Below are positions 18,157 to 27,982 of a DNA stretch of 64,000 nucleotides, piece by piece (the stretch's first letter is position 1; each line of letters begins with the position of its first letter). Origin of the DNA: CBDBIG01 sp965205845 [NCBI: bacterium] (GTDB lineage Bacteria > SAR324). The DNA lies in contig CBDBIG010000003.1 in NCBI GenBank assembly GCA_965205845.1, forward strand, positions 558,001 to 622,000, in the 5' to 3' direction. The position numbers and the translations under genes were made by a program. The notes under the pieces were generated by a model. That model ran no database searches and was not told the origin of the DNA. It saw only the letters and a program-made list of their open reading frames with translations.

Positions 18157-19440
18157 ATGTTTAAGCAAATAGAAGCCCTGCTTCGCAATAACCCCTTGGA
18201 TGTATTCATTGAGGGTTGGGTGATTGGCTGCTTTATCATTGCCCTGGGCTTGGTGTGCGTCGACTGGCTTTCACGGCGCGGGCTTAAAAAAGCCATTGTC
18301 CACCTTGAACGGACCAAAAACCCTTGGGATGAGGTCTTGCTGACCGCAAGCCTAAACCCTTTACGATTGGCGGTGTGGTCTTTAGGCCTTTCCTTGCTGG
18401 TCGACTATGCCCAAACTGCCAGCCGAGCGGATTTTCATTTTAACGTGGCGACCCCACGCTCGGCGGGGCTTATTTTGGCCTTTACCATGTTTGCTTTTCG
18501 CCTGCTTAAAGAACTTGAGCAGGCCTTTATGGAGGGGCGCTGGCAAGAGGCGCGCTTGGGCGGTCAACGGCTTGATGTTTCGACAGTGAGTGCGGGGAGC
18601 AGGTTGCTGCGTATGGCTGTGGCGCTTACCATGGTGGTGGCCATGATGCAAGTGCTGGGCTTTAATATTACCAGTTTGCTCGCCTTTGGTGGTTTGGGTG
18701 GTTTGGTGGCCGGTTTTGCTGCACGCGATTTGCTGGCCAATTTGTTTGGTGCGTTGATGGTTCACGTCGACCGTCCCTTTGGTCCTGGGGATTGGATTCG
18801 CTCACCCGACAAAAACATTGAGGGCGTGGTGGAAAACATTGGGTGGCGGGTTACGCGCATTCGCACCTTTAACAAGCGCGTCCTTTATGTACCCAATGCG
18901 GTGTTTTCGACCATTTCGGTCGAAAACCCAAGCCGCATGACCCACCGGCGCGTGAAAATTGTGTTTGGGATTCGCTACGACGACGCCCCCCAACTACAAC
19001 AGGTGATTTCCCAGGTGTATGCCACCCTATGGGCACGCCCTGACCTTGACCAAGAGAGTACTTTCATTATACGGTTTTGCGCCTTTGGTCCTTCCTCGCT
19101 CGATATTTTGGTTCGGGTGTATAGCAAAATAACCGCTTACGACGCCTACTTGAAGCTCAAAGAAGCGGTGCTGTTCGACATTATGCAAGCGGTTGAATCT
19201 TGCGGTGCGGAGTTTGCCTTTCCCACCTCAACAGTGCATTTGGCACGTGAAGAAGACCCAGAAAATGAGGACATGAAGGCGATTTTGTCGAGCAAGGGCA
19301 AGGATGCGGCTTTTGGAGCAGACCTCGAGGCGCTAGACCGTGCTCACACCCCCAAACCGAGGCCACCCAAAAGTATTACGAGCAAGACCCCTACCACCAA
19401 AGGGCAAAAAGCAACCCCAACCCCTAAAAAGAAACGTTGA
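18157..19440 (+). CDS. Mechanosensitive channel of the MscS family
   Basis: Inner-membrane channel that opens under osmotic down-shock. 427 aa. The N-terminal helices (~18-38, 65-85, 105-120) precede the pore helix region (145-205), whose LLAFGGLGGLVAGFAARDLLANLFG is the Gly/Ala-rich TM3 of MscS. The beta domain follows (FGPGDWIRSPDKNIEGVVENIGWRVTRIRTF with YVPNAVFS). The last ~35 residues are an unusual Lys/Pro/Thr-rich tail. This size and architecture resemble the YbdG/YnaI type rather than the 286-residue MscS. Confidence 0.92.
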   Translation: MFKQIEALLRNNPLDVFIEGWVIGCFIIALGLVCVDWLSRRGLKKAIVHLERTKNPWDEVLLTASLNPLRLAVWSLGLSLLVDYAQTASRADFHFNVATPRSAGLILAFTMFAFRLLKELEQAFMEGRWQEARLGGQRLDVSTVSAGSRLLRMAVALTMVVAMMQVLGFNITSLLAFGGLGGLVAGFAARDLLANLFGALMVHVDRPFGPGDWIRSPDKNIEGVVENIGWRVTRIRTFNKRVLYVPNAVFSTISVENPSRMTHRRVKIVFGIRYDDAPQLQQVISQVYATLWARPDLDQESTFIIRFCAFGPSSLDILVRVYSKITAYDAYLKLKEAVLFDIMQAVESCGAEFAFPTSTVHLAREEDPENEDMKAILSSKGKDAAFGADLEALDRAHTPKPRPPKSITSKTPTTKGQKATPTPKKKR

Positions 19441-19447
19441 TCGAACC

Positions 19448-20203
19448 GTGGAAGAGACCTATTGGATATTGTCGCGCACGGTCTTGATCTGTGGCATCTT
19501 TTGGCTGGGGGGCTTGGTAAAGGGGGTGACTGGGATGGGTTTGCCCACCGTTTCAATCATCTTACTTGCCGCGACATTGGGCTTAAAACAAGGGATTGCC
19601 CTTATTTTTATCCCCACTTTGCTAACGAACATATGGCAAGGCATGGTGGGTGGGGCGGGGCTGGCCATTTGGAAAAGGCTTTGGCCCGTGTTTTTGAGTG
19701 GGATGCTAACCGCCTTTTTAATGGCGGGCGTGCTGGTCAAAAGCAGTGGTGCATGGCTTGGTGCCTTGCTGGGTACCTTGCTGTGTGTGTATGCCAGTTT
19801 ACGGCTTGCCAACATTCACTTTGCCAGTCCAGGGCGTTGGGAGCGCCTTGCTTCCTTTTTGGTGGGTACGATGTCCGGGGGGCTGGCAGGCTTGACTGGA
19901 GTTTCGATATTTCCTTCGGCGCCCTATTTTCAGTCCTTGGGACTTGGCAAAAACGTATTAGTGCAAGCCCTTGGCATTTGGTCGTTTGTGGTTTATTTGA
20001 CCTTGCTGCTGGCATTGCAACGCCATGCGCTTTTGTCCTTGGATGTGGTGAAAGCCTCGTTACTGGGTACATTTGCAGCCTTGGTGGGCTTGGCCATTGG
20101 GCGGCGTTTGCGCGATTCGATTCCAGAGGCCGCCTTTCAGCGCGTGTTTTTTATGGCGTTGTTTGCAGCGGGCTGCGGGCTTGTTGTCCGCACGTTTCTA
20201 TGA
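19448..20203 (+). CDS. TauE/SafE-family permease
   Basis: Multi-pass transporter of the sulfite exporter TauE/SafE family (organic sulfonates, sulfoacetate or other anions; substrate unknown). About 251 aa from GTG 19448, seven bases after the MscS stop; the frame also runs back into the upstream gene. Eight hydrophobic segments are visible. Family motifs are GGLVKGVTGMGLPTVS near the start and the repeated GGLAGLTGVSIFPSAPYFQSLG in the second half. Close spacing suggests co-transcription with the MscS gene. Confidence 0.85.
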   Translation: MEETYWILSRTVLICGIFWLGGLVKGVTGMGLPTVSIILLAATLGLKQGIALIFIPTLLTNIWQGMVGGAGLAIWKRLWPVFLSGMLTAFLMAGVLVKSSGAWLGALLGTLLCVYASLRLANIHFASPGRWERLASFLVGTMSGGLAGLTGVSIFPSAPYFQSLGLGKNVLVQALGIWSFVVYLTLLLALQRHALLSLDVVKASLLGTFAALVGLAIGRRLRDSIPEAAFQRVFFMALFAAGCGLVVRTFL

Positions 20204-20306
20204 ACCCCCGTGCATGGCAAGTGGGGGCGGTTTATTGCTTACAAGTAACCGATTTTTGGCGATCCAAGCACCGTGAAGTCGATGCGTTTTGTGTGGTGCA
20301 ACCTGC

Positions 20307-21677
20307 TTACCATGGCGGTTGCCGCGTAGGTTTTTCCAAGGGCCCATTTCCATGGGGGGAAATCTCAATGCGCAATTGGGAAAAGGCTTGCTCTAAAGCG
20401 TGTTCAACTCGGTCGGGGCTGTTTGCTTGGGCAAACATAAATCCCAAATAACGCGCTCCTTCTGGGGGTGGTGCAATGGGTTCTCCTCGATGAAAATCTA
20501 CGCTTAAATGGCTAACACCCGCCACGGCTAAGGCTTTTTCTTGGTGGTGCACCGCTTGAAAGATACCTGCCTGGGGAATGGGAAGCATCATGACCCCACT
20601 GGCTTGCGAATGCTGTTTGGGTGGCTTAAAATTTTGGTCATCCAAGGCTTGGGCTAAAATGAGTTCTTCTAATTGTAACTCCCCTCCCTGTACGCCTTCA
20701 AAACGCAAGCTGCGTGCACAATGCCCACCAATTGAACGCAAAGCCAGTTCAAGTACAATGGCGCGATCCTTTTCAAGGATGGTTTGGCTGCTGGTCCGCC
20801 CCACATGCAAGGGGTTTATGGGGTCGACGGTTGCGTATTGCAGTCTTACCTCTGCATGCACAGGGCCCGTGTGCACACCCAGGGCTTCCACGGCCTGTTG
20901 CACACCTTGCAAAGCCAAGGCTTGCATGGCATGGGAGTGCCTTGAAGGGGTTACAAAGAGACTTTCTTGAAAAAAGGGACCGTACAAAGGACGCGGTTTG
21001 TCCAAAAAAGCAAGTAGGTGAAAGCGTCCGTGAAGCACCAAACCTTCCAAGGCGGCCTCTTGTCCATGCAGATATTCTTCCACCAAAATATGCCGAGCCG
21101 CTTGGGGGTTTTTGGCGTAAATATCGGGCTTGGATAGCAGGCGTTTTAGGCGCTTAAAGGCGGTGCAAAAAGCGTCTTCGTTGTCGGCACGAATAACCCC
21201 CTGGCTGGCGTTTAAAAAGGTGGGTTTGAGTACACAAGCCCCCCCTGGTAGACGCCGCCACACCGCTTTGGGGTCTTCGTGCAGTGCTGCCATTGTATGC
21301 CATGGGCTAGGCGCACCAACACTTTGCATTACCGCGCAAAACACTTCTTTTTGGCTGGATGCCAGCACGCTTTCAAGGGAATTGCCTTTGCGCTTAAGGT
21401 GCTTGTTGGCACTTGCTGCCAATGCAACAGCAAAGTCATCGACAGCCAAAATGGCATCGAAGGGGGTGTGCTGATGCAGACCTGCAATTTGTGCTTCACC
21501 CAGTGCGGCTTGGGTAAAGTGAAGGTGATGCAGGTGAGGGTTGTTTTTTTCCAACACATGGGCTTCGTTTAAGCCAATGTGGACCTCCAACTGCATTTTT
21601 TGGGCGGCTTGTAAAAAATCGCGAGCACGGTAGGTTTCTGTGCCCATTAACAACAATACACGGCGAGGCATAGGCAT
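20307..21677 (-). CDS. ATP-grasp ligase, carbamoyl-phosphate-synthase-like
   Basis: 456 aa. ATP-grasp enzymes join a carboxylate to an amine or thiol through an acyl phosphate. The N-terminal Rossmann-like domain begins RRVLLLMGTETY; the ATP-grasp core shows CVLKPTFLNASQGV (ATP lid), HILVEEYLHGQEAALEG, GPVHAEVRL and LELALRSIGGH. The C-terminal part with YLGFMFAQANSPDRVEHALEQAF resembles the end domain of L-amino acid ligases. No peptide- or siderophore-type partner genes are adjacent, so the substrate is open. A frame on the other strand overlapping its 3' end is not supported. Confidence 0.82.
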   Translation of the reverse strand: MPMPRRVLLLMGTETYRARDFLQAAQKMQLEVHIGLNEAHVLEKNNPHLHHLHFTQAALGEAQIAGLHQHTPFDAILAVDDFAVALAASANKHLKRKGNSLESVLASSQKEVFCAVMQSVGAPSPWHTMAALHEDPKAVWRRLPGGACVLKPTFLNASQGVIRADNEDAFCTAFKRLKRLLSKPDIYAKNPQAARHILVEEYLHGQEAALEGLVLHGRFHLLAFLDKPRPLYGPFFQESLFVTPSRHSHAMQALALQGVQQAVEALGVHTGPVHAEVRLQYATVDPINPLHVGRTSSQTILEKDRAIVLELALRSIGGHCARSLRFEGVQGGELQLEELILAQALDDQNFKPPKQHSQASGVMMLPIPQAGIFQAVHHQEKALAVAGVSHLSVDFHRGEPIAPPPEGARYLGFMFAQANSPDRVEHALEQAFSQLRIEISPHGNGPLEKPTRQPPW

Positions 21678-22683
21678 GGGTTTGCCTGGGGGTAAGGGTG
21701 TGATTTATTATGTTTGTTCAACGATGCATCATGGCAGTCCCAAAGAGCGTGCTTACGTATTAGGGTAGCATATTGCAAAGCACATGCTGTGCTTCCACGA
21801 AACCATGATATTTTGGGTGATTCTAACAGGTTTCCTCTGGGTTGATGGCCAAAAAGATGAAGGATTGCCCTATGATATACGCAAGATGCGTGTGCCTGTT
21901 CACCTGCTTTTATCACGACAACTAAAGACACCACATTGCCCACCCGCAACAACATACAACCCTGCTTGGCTTTAAATGAAATCATCAAAACTTAAAAAGG
22001 GCTTTTCTATGGAACGCATCATCACCCAAACCACAATTTTGTGGGCGAACACGCTGCCAGTTTAGCCGAGTTTGCCAAATCCTACGGCAGCCGCCGGCCA
22101 CACGTTTTTCTGTTCTGGGCCCATGTTCAGATGCCTTTTTGACCTTGGCTGATACGGACAGTGGGTTTGAGCTGTTTTGTAATGCCTCGATGGCGTCCTG
22201 ACGGTTCTCGCTTAACGACAAAACCTGCCCAATGGCCAGTCGAAGGTTTAGCCACCGCGTTTTGCCAACCCGCGATGAGGCAAGGGAGTTTTTGCGAAAC
22301 GGACACTGGAGAATAAACCCGTTTTTGTTTGCATTTTGTAGCGGCAAATGTTACAACGCCATCGCCCTTTGTGGTTAGCGAAGGGCTCCGCAACCTGAAA
22401 CGCCAACGCAGATTGGTGGCTGCAGAAGCCGGCAAAACCCATTGAATGCGCCTTTAGCTGTGCAGAAAACATCGCCAAGCACCCCGCCCCCGTAGGCGGC
22501 ATAAGGGGTAACCAAACAAGGCAAGCTACACGGTTTTGCTCAAGTATGGATGGCCCCCAAAACCTTGATTGCGTTGCCAAAAAAGGCCGTGGCATCCGAA
22601 ACCTTCATAGGAGAAAACTTGGGGCGAAAAAAAACGGGGAACGGCGAACCGCTCCCCAAACCGCAAGGAGTGAATTGCTACGC
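21678..22683. other. 1-kb gap with only short, broken frames
   Basis: No frame has a ribosome-binding site together with recognisable protein character. Two short stretches look like worn coding sequence: plus-strand 22016-22139 (…VGEHAASLAEFAKSYG…) and the minus strand around 22170-22340 (…RLAIGQVLSLSENRQDAIEAL…). Neither can be extended, so the region may hold decayed genes. Confidence 0.35.
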
Positions 22684-23652
22684 TTACCACATGGCAACCG
22701 GGTTAATAATCATCTGCACGGTACCCCTGACTCGAGCCTGACCGAGGACAAACATGAATTCACGCACGCCTTCCTTGGCCAAACGACCCGTATTCATGGT
22801 CTCCAGTATGTAGATGCCGTTTTCCTTGAGCAAAGAGATATGCCCATAAAACACCTTGTCGCCCTTGATCGGCGGCACCACGTCAACGCCCCATGTATCG
22901 GCGCCAACCGCCATTGGGTTCAAGCTGGCCATGTAGGCCATGCCTTCATTGTTCAAACCAGGCTCGGTCGAACCCCATATCTTGGGCTTGGACTTAAGCA
23001 TGCCGTCTGTCCAGCCGGTGTGAAATAAGATCACATCGCCTTGACGAAACTTAATGCCTTGTGCCTTGGCAGCGGCTTTGATATCTTTTCTACCAAAAGC
23101 CCTGCCCGCAGCCATGGTGGCCGTGCCAAAATGCTTGGCCATGTTCACCAAAACACCGCGACCAACCATCGGCGGAATGGCGTGTACACCAAGTTTCTTC
23201 AAGCCCGTAACGTGGATAAAGTCCTCGGCCTTGTTGCAATTGTAGTATACGCCGTCTTCACCCAGATGCCCCAACCCATCGATCTGCGGGCCAATGCCTA
23301 ACCACATTTGTGTGAGGTCATCGTTGTACACCATTGACCAGCCGAAATCCTTCTTTAATTTTCGCCCATTATGCTGCCCAGGCTGCACAACTTGCAGTGC
23401 CAAGGTGCGCGGCGGAAAAGCCGGTGTTTTGGAATCGATCACGATGCCAAGTGGATGACTTTGACCCTTTTTAACCAGTTTTGTGGCCATCAAAACCTGT
23501 TTTGGCGTGACATAATTTGCGGCGCCAATTTCGTCTTTGGCACCCCACTTTGACACCTTACACTTTGCAGCCATGGCTGACGTGGCGGTTAGCAGTATCC
23601 CGCCCGCAAGCGATACGAGCATCATGGTTTTTAATACCTTGTTCACAATCAT
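22684..23652 (-). CDS. Secreted cyclase-family (kynurenine formamidase-like) hydrolase
   Basis: Member of the metal-dependent cyclase family, exported to the periplasm. About 322 aa from ATG 23652 (AAGGAG is very close upstream; a GTG two codons later would be better spaced). The signal peptide ends TSAMA before AKC. The family metal-binding motif appears as GPQIDGLGHLG, i.e. Gln in place of the first His, a form known in one large branch of the family. VILFHTGW and GADTWGVDVVP follow. The substrate is unknown. Confidence 0.8.
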   Translation of the reverse strand: MIVNKVLKTMMLVSLAGGILLTATSAMAAKCKVSKWGAKDEIGAANYVTPKQVLMATKLVKKGQSHPLGIVIDSKTPAFPPRTLALQVVQPGQHNGRKLKKDFGWSMVYNDDLTQMWLGIGPQIDGLGHLGEDGVYYNCNKAEDFIHVTGLKKLGVHAIPPMVGRGVLVNMAKHFGTATMAAGRAFGRKDIKAAAKAQGIKFRQGDVILFHTGWTDGMLKSKPKIWGSTEPGLNNEGMAYMASLNPMAVGADTWGVDVVPPIKGDKVFYGHISLLKENGIYILETMNTGRLAKEGVREFMFVLGQARVRGTVQMIINPVAMW

Positions 23653-24033
23653 TTTCTCCTTCAAGTTTCTAATTTGTATTTACGAACACGCATCTACCAT
23701 TCAACCGAGCGTTTGCGAACCGCAAACCTCCAACAACGAGCATTGGCTATGGTGGTCGGCGTAGGCATACTTTAGGTTCAGAGAATGGTTCTGCCCGCGA
23801 CAGGCATTGATAACGTCCAGCAGTTGCTACCAGTGTTGGTCGTACTCCAAAAGGAAGCAAATTAGCAAGATAAAATCTTGAGCATAACCCTTCATTCAAA
23901 CAGCTCACCGTAAATCGCAGCATGGATTGCAGGTAAATCATGGAAGTATCTACCCTTGTAAGATAAGGGTGGGAATTGGGATTTTACAACCGACGCCCCA
24001 CAGCCAAATAGTACTGGCTGCGTAAAAACACAT
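23653..24033. other. Gap between two minus-strand genes
   Basis: 381 bp with no supported gene. Two inverted repeats are visible: ACCCTT-N7-AAGGGT near 23950-23970 and TGGCTG/CAGCCA near 24000-24020. Neither is followed by a T-run on the minus strand, so they are not clear terminators. Confidence 0.35.
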
Positions 24034-24618
24034 CTAAAGCCATTTTAAGATGGCATTTGTTGGGGTTGGGGTTCGAAAGTATGCAAAGGCCAAGCGCTGA
24101 TGCGTGGCGGTATCAACGGGTACGCACACGGGCTCTGCATTAATATGATGCCTTAATGCCAGTGCTTGCTGCTGCTGGCGTGTAGAATCTTGAAACGCCG
24201 TTTTGAGTAAAAGCATCAACACCACCATCGCAGCCCGCTTCGCCAAGGGCGTTTTAATCATCCGCAATGCCCCTTGCTCGGTCATCTGGCGCCATTCGGG
24301 CTGGCGTCGAAAGCATTGCATGCCTGCAACATCCGCAATCTGCTCAACCAAGCGATTGCTGCGAGGCAAAATGGCATCTGCTTTTTCTGTCATGCGATCG
24401 AGCAAAAACAAAATAGGCGTGGCTTCTTGATAGCCTAAACTCCGTTTGGGCCACACCACACGTGCGTTCGATTTTTGTGCCTGGGGGTCTTCGAGGTCCT
24501 CTTGCAAGGCCTGGCGAAAACCCAAAGTGCGCTCAACCAGTGCGTCTAAAGGAGACGGCTTGGCTTGAACGGGGGGGCGTTTATGCAGATTTCTAACATG
24601 CAAAACCTGCTGCATCAT
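24034..24618 (-). CDS. Hypothetical protein
   Basis: 194 aa from ATG 24618; the open frame runs further up, but that part has low protein character and overlaps the upstream region of thiL. Mostly helical and basic, with LDALVERTLGFRQALQEDLEDP, PILFLLDRMTEKADAILPRSNRLVEQIADVAG and KRAAMVVLMLLLKTAF. No signal peptide or known domain. Divergent from thiL. Confidence 0.5.
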   Translation of the reverse strand: MMQQVLHVRNLHKRPPVQAKPSPLDALVERTLGFRQALQEDLEDPQAQKSNARVVWPKRSLGYQEATPILFLLDRMTEKADAILPRSNRLVEQIADVAGMQCFRRQPEWRQMTEQGALRMIKTPLAKRAAMVVLMLLLKTAFQDSTRQQQQALALRHHINAEPVCVPVDTATHQRLAFAYFRTPTPTNAILKWL

Positions 24619-24916
24619 GCTAAATTTCTTTGAGGCCAAGCGTTTGTTTGTGATATCCCTGCCCATAGGCCTACAACACTCTAGTGAAGGGTGGATATGG
24701 AATACGAACCAAAATTTGGATACAGAGCACCCCTTACAAAAGCCGCCTTGCAAACACGGCATGTCGCTGGGAATGTTTTGCCAAAAACGGTTCATACATT
24801 GCTTTGCCAGAGGGCAATTGTAGCCAAATTTTGTGGATGGCGTCAATTTTAAACCCCTATGTTGTTGGCGCTTTGTGCACAGCGTGCATGGTTTATGGGC
24901 AAGGATAAGGTGGCTC

Positions 24917-25867
24917 ATGAAAGAATTTGCACTCATTGCCCAATTAACCCAGTGCCTAAAAGCAGGTTCACTACCTCATGAAATAGGGGCAGGGGATGAC
25001 TGCGCCGCCTTTACCCAAGGGCAGCAAACGTTGCTCTTTACCTGCGATGCCGCTGTCGAAGGGCAGCATTTTATCTCAGAACTTACCCCATGGTCTGCTA
25101 TAGGCTGGCGCTTGGCCACGGCCAATGTCAGCGATGTCTATGCCTGCGGTGGTCAACCCCTGGCAGCACTGATCAGCGTAAGTACCCCTAAACACCTTGC
25201 CACTCACTGCCTGCAGCAGGTGTACAACGGCTTGCAAGACGCAGCGACCCATTACGGTTTTTCTATTTTAGGGGGCAATGTCAGTGAAGCAGAGCACTTG
25301 CAATTGCACATGTCGATGCTAGGGTGCACCACCCAATTTATTGCGCGTGGACAAGCCAAAGTGGGGGATTGGATTGCCGTTAGCGGCCCTTTGGGGGGGG
25401 CTGAAGCAGGGCGCTTGCTTTGGAGGCAACGCACACCACAAGGGAAACACACGCAAACCCCGCCCAATGGCATTGGGCTCGAAACATTTCACCTCAAGCC
25501 CATGGCACCCACCCAACTTGCAAGGGCCCTTACCAGCCTTGCCCATGCAGCCATTGATATTAGCGATGGCTTGGGCTCTGAACTGCATCACCTAGCCCAA
25601 GCGAGCCAGGTGGCCATGCATGTGCACAGTGTCAACATCCCTAAGCCGAAAGGCTTGGAGGTATGGTGCAAGGCGCAAAACCAGCCACTTACCCCTTGGG
25701 TATTGGGGGCAGGCGAAGAATACCAGCTGCTCATTACGGGTGGGATGGAGCAACGCCAGCAGGCTATTCACAGGGGTTTTGTGATGATTGGCGAGGTGAA
25801 AGCAGGGCAAGGCGTGTGGGTGGACAATCAACCTTTAAGCCGCCCATTAGGCTGGCAGCACCTTTAA
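24917..25867 (+). CDS. thiL: Thiamine-monophosphate kinase
   Basis: Phosphorylates thiamine monophosphate to the diphosphate cofactor. 316 aa, start ATG with AAGG upstream. AIR-synthase-like fold: HEIGAGDDCAAF (metal/ATP-binding acidic pair), WRLATANVSDVYACGGQPLAALIS, LGGNVSEA, then the C-terminal domain with AIDISDGLGSELHHLA and GAGEEYQLLIT. No nusB or other thi gene is adjacent. The next gene on the same strand begins about 115 bp later. Confidence 0.94.
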   Translation: MKEFALIAQLTQCLKAGSLPHEIGAGDDCAAFTQGQQTLLFTCDAAVEGQHFISELTPWSAIGWRLATANVSDVYACGGQPLAALISVSTPKHLATHCLQQVYNGLQDAATHYGFSILGGNVSEAEHLQLHMSMLGCTTQFIARGQAKVGDWIAVSGPLGGAEAGRLLWRQRTPQGKHTQTPPNGIGLETFHLKPMAPTQLARALTSLAHAAIDISDGLGSELHHLAQASQVAMHVHSVNIPKPKGLEVWCKAQNQPLTPWVLGAGEEYQLLITGGMEQRQQAIHRGFVMIGEVKAGQGVWVDNQPLSRPLGWQHL

Positions 25868-25981
25868 AAAAATAACGCATAAGGCATCGAATAAATCCCT
25901 CTTTTCCCACCCAAATTGGGGCAATGTTTCCGAGAGATGCCTCCTTTTACAACTTTGTTTTACTTACAGGTATTTGGATTG

Positions 25982-26680
25982 ATGGCCATTGCCATTGGTG
26001 ACATTCACGGCTGCCTGACCCCGTTACGTGCGTTGGTTGAAGCACGGATACCGCGTGATGCCCCCTTGGTTTTTTTGGGCGATTACATTGACCGCGGAGA
26101 GGATTCTGCCAGCGTGGTGGCTTATCTTATCCGCCTTAGTCAAGAGCGTGAATGCCATTTTTTGCGAGGTAACCATGAAGACATGCTGCTTGACGCCTCA
26201 CGGGGTCAAGCACAAGCAGATCTGTGGTTACACAATGGCGGTGAAGCCACCTTGCGGAGCTACGGCTGCCAAAAAAACGCTTGGATACGCAGCACGGATC
26301 GCCTTGCCTTTGCCAGATCTCACCGCGCTTTTTACAAAAACCTACCCCTTTGGTGGGAGGATGCACGCGCCATTTACGTACATGCGGGCATTGATCCCTA
26401 CCTGCCAGACATGCAAAGCCAGCGCAAAAAAACCTTGTTATGGGTGCGTGAGCACTTTCATCGGCATGCAAGTGCCTGGAAAGGCAAGCCCATTGTGTTC
26501 GGGCACACTCCCACCCACACCATATCAGCCTCAAAACGCCTCCCCATAGGCACGGTATACCAAGGCAAAGGGATTGTAGGCATTGATACCGCATGCGTCT
26601 ATGGCGGAGCATTAACCGCGCTTGACACCCGCAATGGCAAAATTTATCAAGAACAAAACCCCAGCGCTTACTTGCGCTAA
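25982..26680 (+). CDS. PPP-family metallophosphatase
   Basis: Soluble phosphatase of the bacterial PPP group (PrpA/lambda phosphatase or diadenosine tetraphosphatase-like). 232 aa from the ATG directly before AIAIGDIHGC; the frame extends 22 codons upstream. All metal motifs are intact: GDIHG, GDYIDRGE, GNHED, YVHAGID and a late FGHTPTH. The substrate (phosphoprotein or nucleotide) cannot be decided. Confidence 0.9.
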   Translation: MAIAIGDIHGCLTPLRALVEARIPRDAPLVFLGDYIDRGEDSASVVAYLIRLSQERECHFLRGNHEDMLLDASRGQAQADLWLHNGGEATLRSYGCQKNAWIRSTDRLAFARSHRAFYKNLPLWWEDARAIYVHAGIDPYLPDMQSQRKKTLLWVREHFHRHASAWKGKPIVFGHTPTHTISASKRLPIGTVYQGKGIVGIDTACVYGGALTALDTRNGKIYQEQNPSAYLR

Positions 26681-27105
26681 TTTTGCAGGCAACGACCAAG
26701 CATGCACGGGCAAGGAGCACGGCAGGTTGTGAGATGCTGTACCCCCTTTGAGGACGGTAACCCATGCGGAGCACAAGCATCAGCCACGGGATGCTGGTTG
26801 CTTTATGCGCTACTTTGGTGGCTGCCCGCCAAGAAAATCCCCTTTGATGTTTGGTTCTCAAAGTGCTGATGAGAGTGCTGATGAGAGTGCTGCCAAGGAG
26901 TGTATGAAATATGTGGGCGTGTGGGCACGACTGTTTTTGGGCAGTTGACGTGTGACCGCCCTTTTTGGGCGAAGTTGCGTCAGAAAGCCCCGTAAATCCC
27001 ATGATATCCCGCTATATCCTGTTATTTCCATGTGGTGGCAAAGCATGGGGATGGGGACAAAGTTATTTTTTTTGAGATATCTGGGCCCGAGTACTTGAAA
27101 AAATT
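26681..27105. other. Intergenic region with a 12-bp triplet repeat and a dispersed repeat copy
   Basis: No gene is supported. GAGTGCTGATGA is repeated nearly three times at 26868-26897. At 27008-27050 lies a segment that reappears, inverted, near 56.9 kb. Confidence 0.45.
27008..27050 (+). repeat. Dispersed repeat, copy A
   Basis: Shares CCCGCTATATC, GTTATT and then CATGTGGTGGCAAAGCATG with the reverse complement of 56867-56926; the middle differs in length. Both copies are intergenic. Confidence 0.5.
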
Positions 27106-27564
27106 TCAAAACTTGCTGGAGGGAGATAGACCAATCCAAATGGGCAGTTGGAGTTCTTTTTTTAGGGTTTGATGCCAACGCAAGAGGGTTTTTGCTTTGA
27201 CGTTTTCGTCAGGGGTTAGCAGCACAGCAGGAGGTTTTTGTTGACGCAAGCGGTTTACCACATGCCTTACGAGGCCAAGTGAACGCTCACCGGGGGCAAG
27301 GGTGGCTGACAGCTCAAGGCTTGGCACACTTAGGTTCCCGTTGGCGTGTAGCAACACAAGCAAGGCCTTGACGGGAGGGTTTTTGCCCGCGCTACCTTTG
27401 GGGGGTTGAAGCCCTTCAAGGGACTCAAAACTGGCACCTAGTACCAAAAAAAACACCAGTAGAAATAGCACGTCAACCATGGGGGTCAGCAGCCCAGCGT
27501 GGCTCGACGACGCTTTAGGGGGTGGATTTTTTCGGAGCATAAACTGGGGTGTTTTAGGGGTCAT
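27106..27564 (-). CDS. Solitary ExbD/TolR-like protein
   Basis: 152 aa. After a short basic N terminus comes one helix, LLTPMVDVLFLLVFFLVLG, with the conserved Asp31 and the preceding TP/MVDV typical of ExbD. The periplasmic domain (~70-152) has the LLVLLHANGNLSV strand pattern and VVNRLRQQKPPAVLL expected of ExbD. No exbB or tonB gene is nearby, so it may pair with a channel protein encoded elsewhere, perhaps the one at 11-12 kb. Confidence 0.82.
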   Translation of the reverse strand: MTPKTPQFMLRKNPPPKASSSHAGLLTPMVDVLFLLVFFLVLGASFESLEGLQPPKGSAGKNPPVKALLVLLHANGNLSVPSLELSATLAPGERSLGLVRHVVNRLRQQKPPAVLLTPDENVKAKTLLRWHQTLKKELQLPIWIGLSPSSKF

Positions 27565-27733
27565 GTCTTATTCGCTTTTTTATCACTCGCGTCTATGGCC
27601 AAGCAAGCACATTCTATTTCTAACGAATAGACACGAGAGGTGTAAAGGGACATTTCATGTTATGCCTTGGTTCACATGGCATGTCGCGGTGTTTTGCTTT
27701 GCTTTTGTTCGATGCCCACCCTTACTTTGCTAG

Positions 27734-27982
27734 GCTGTCCCTTACCTGCCTGACCCCAAGGACGAGGGCGAGGGCTTTTATGAAAAGGGGCTCATCCATT
27801 ACACCAAACTGATGGGCACACCCAAAAGGCAGTACCTGAGGGATGCCCTTGGCATGAAGGCGATGCCATTATCGTAGCTTTGCCGACACTGCCTGCCAAT
27901 CAGCGAGCAAGGGGAAATGCCGCTAAGGGCTGCCGACAAAGCCGAGCAAACAGCAAGGGAGGCGCAGCAACAAAGCTGCTAA
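27734..27982 (+). pseudogene. Remnant of an unidentified gene with an internal stop
   Basis: In one frame, 47 protein-like codons (YLPDPKDEGEGFYEKGLIHY and TPKRQYLRDALGM) run into a TAG at 27875. The same frame then continues with ISEQGEMPLRAADKAEQTA to a TAA at 27980. A TAG also stands directly before it and no start is present. I do not recognise the family. Confidence 0.45.

Noticed and set aside
20201-20451. Plus-strand frame starting at the TauE/SafE gene stop
   Set aside because: Mostly antisense to the ATP-grasp gene end and without protein character of its own.
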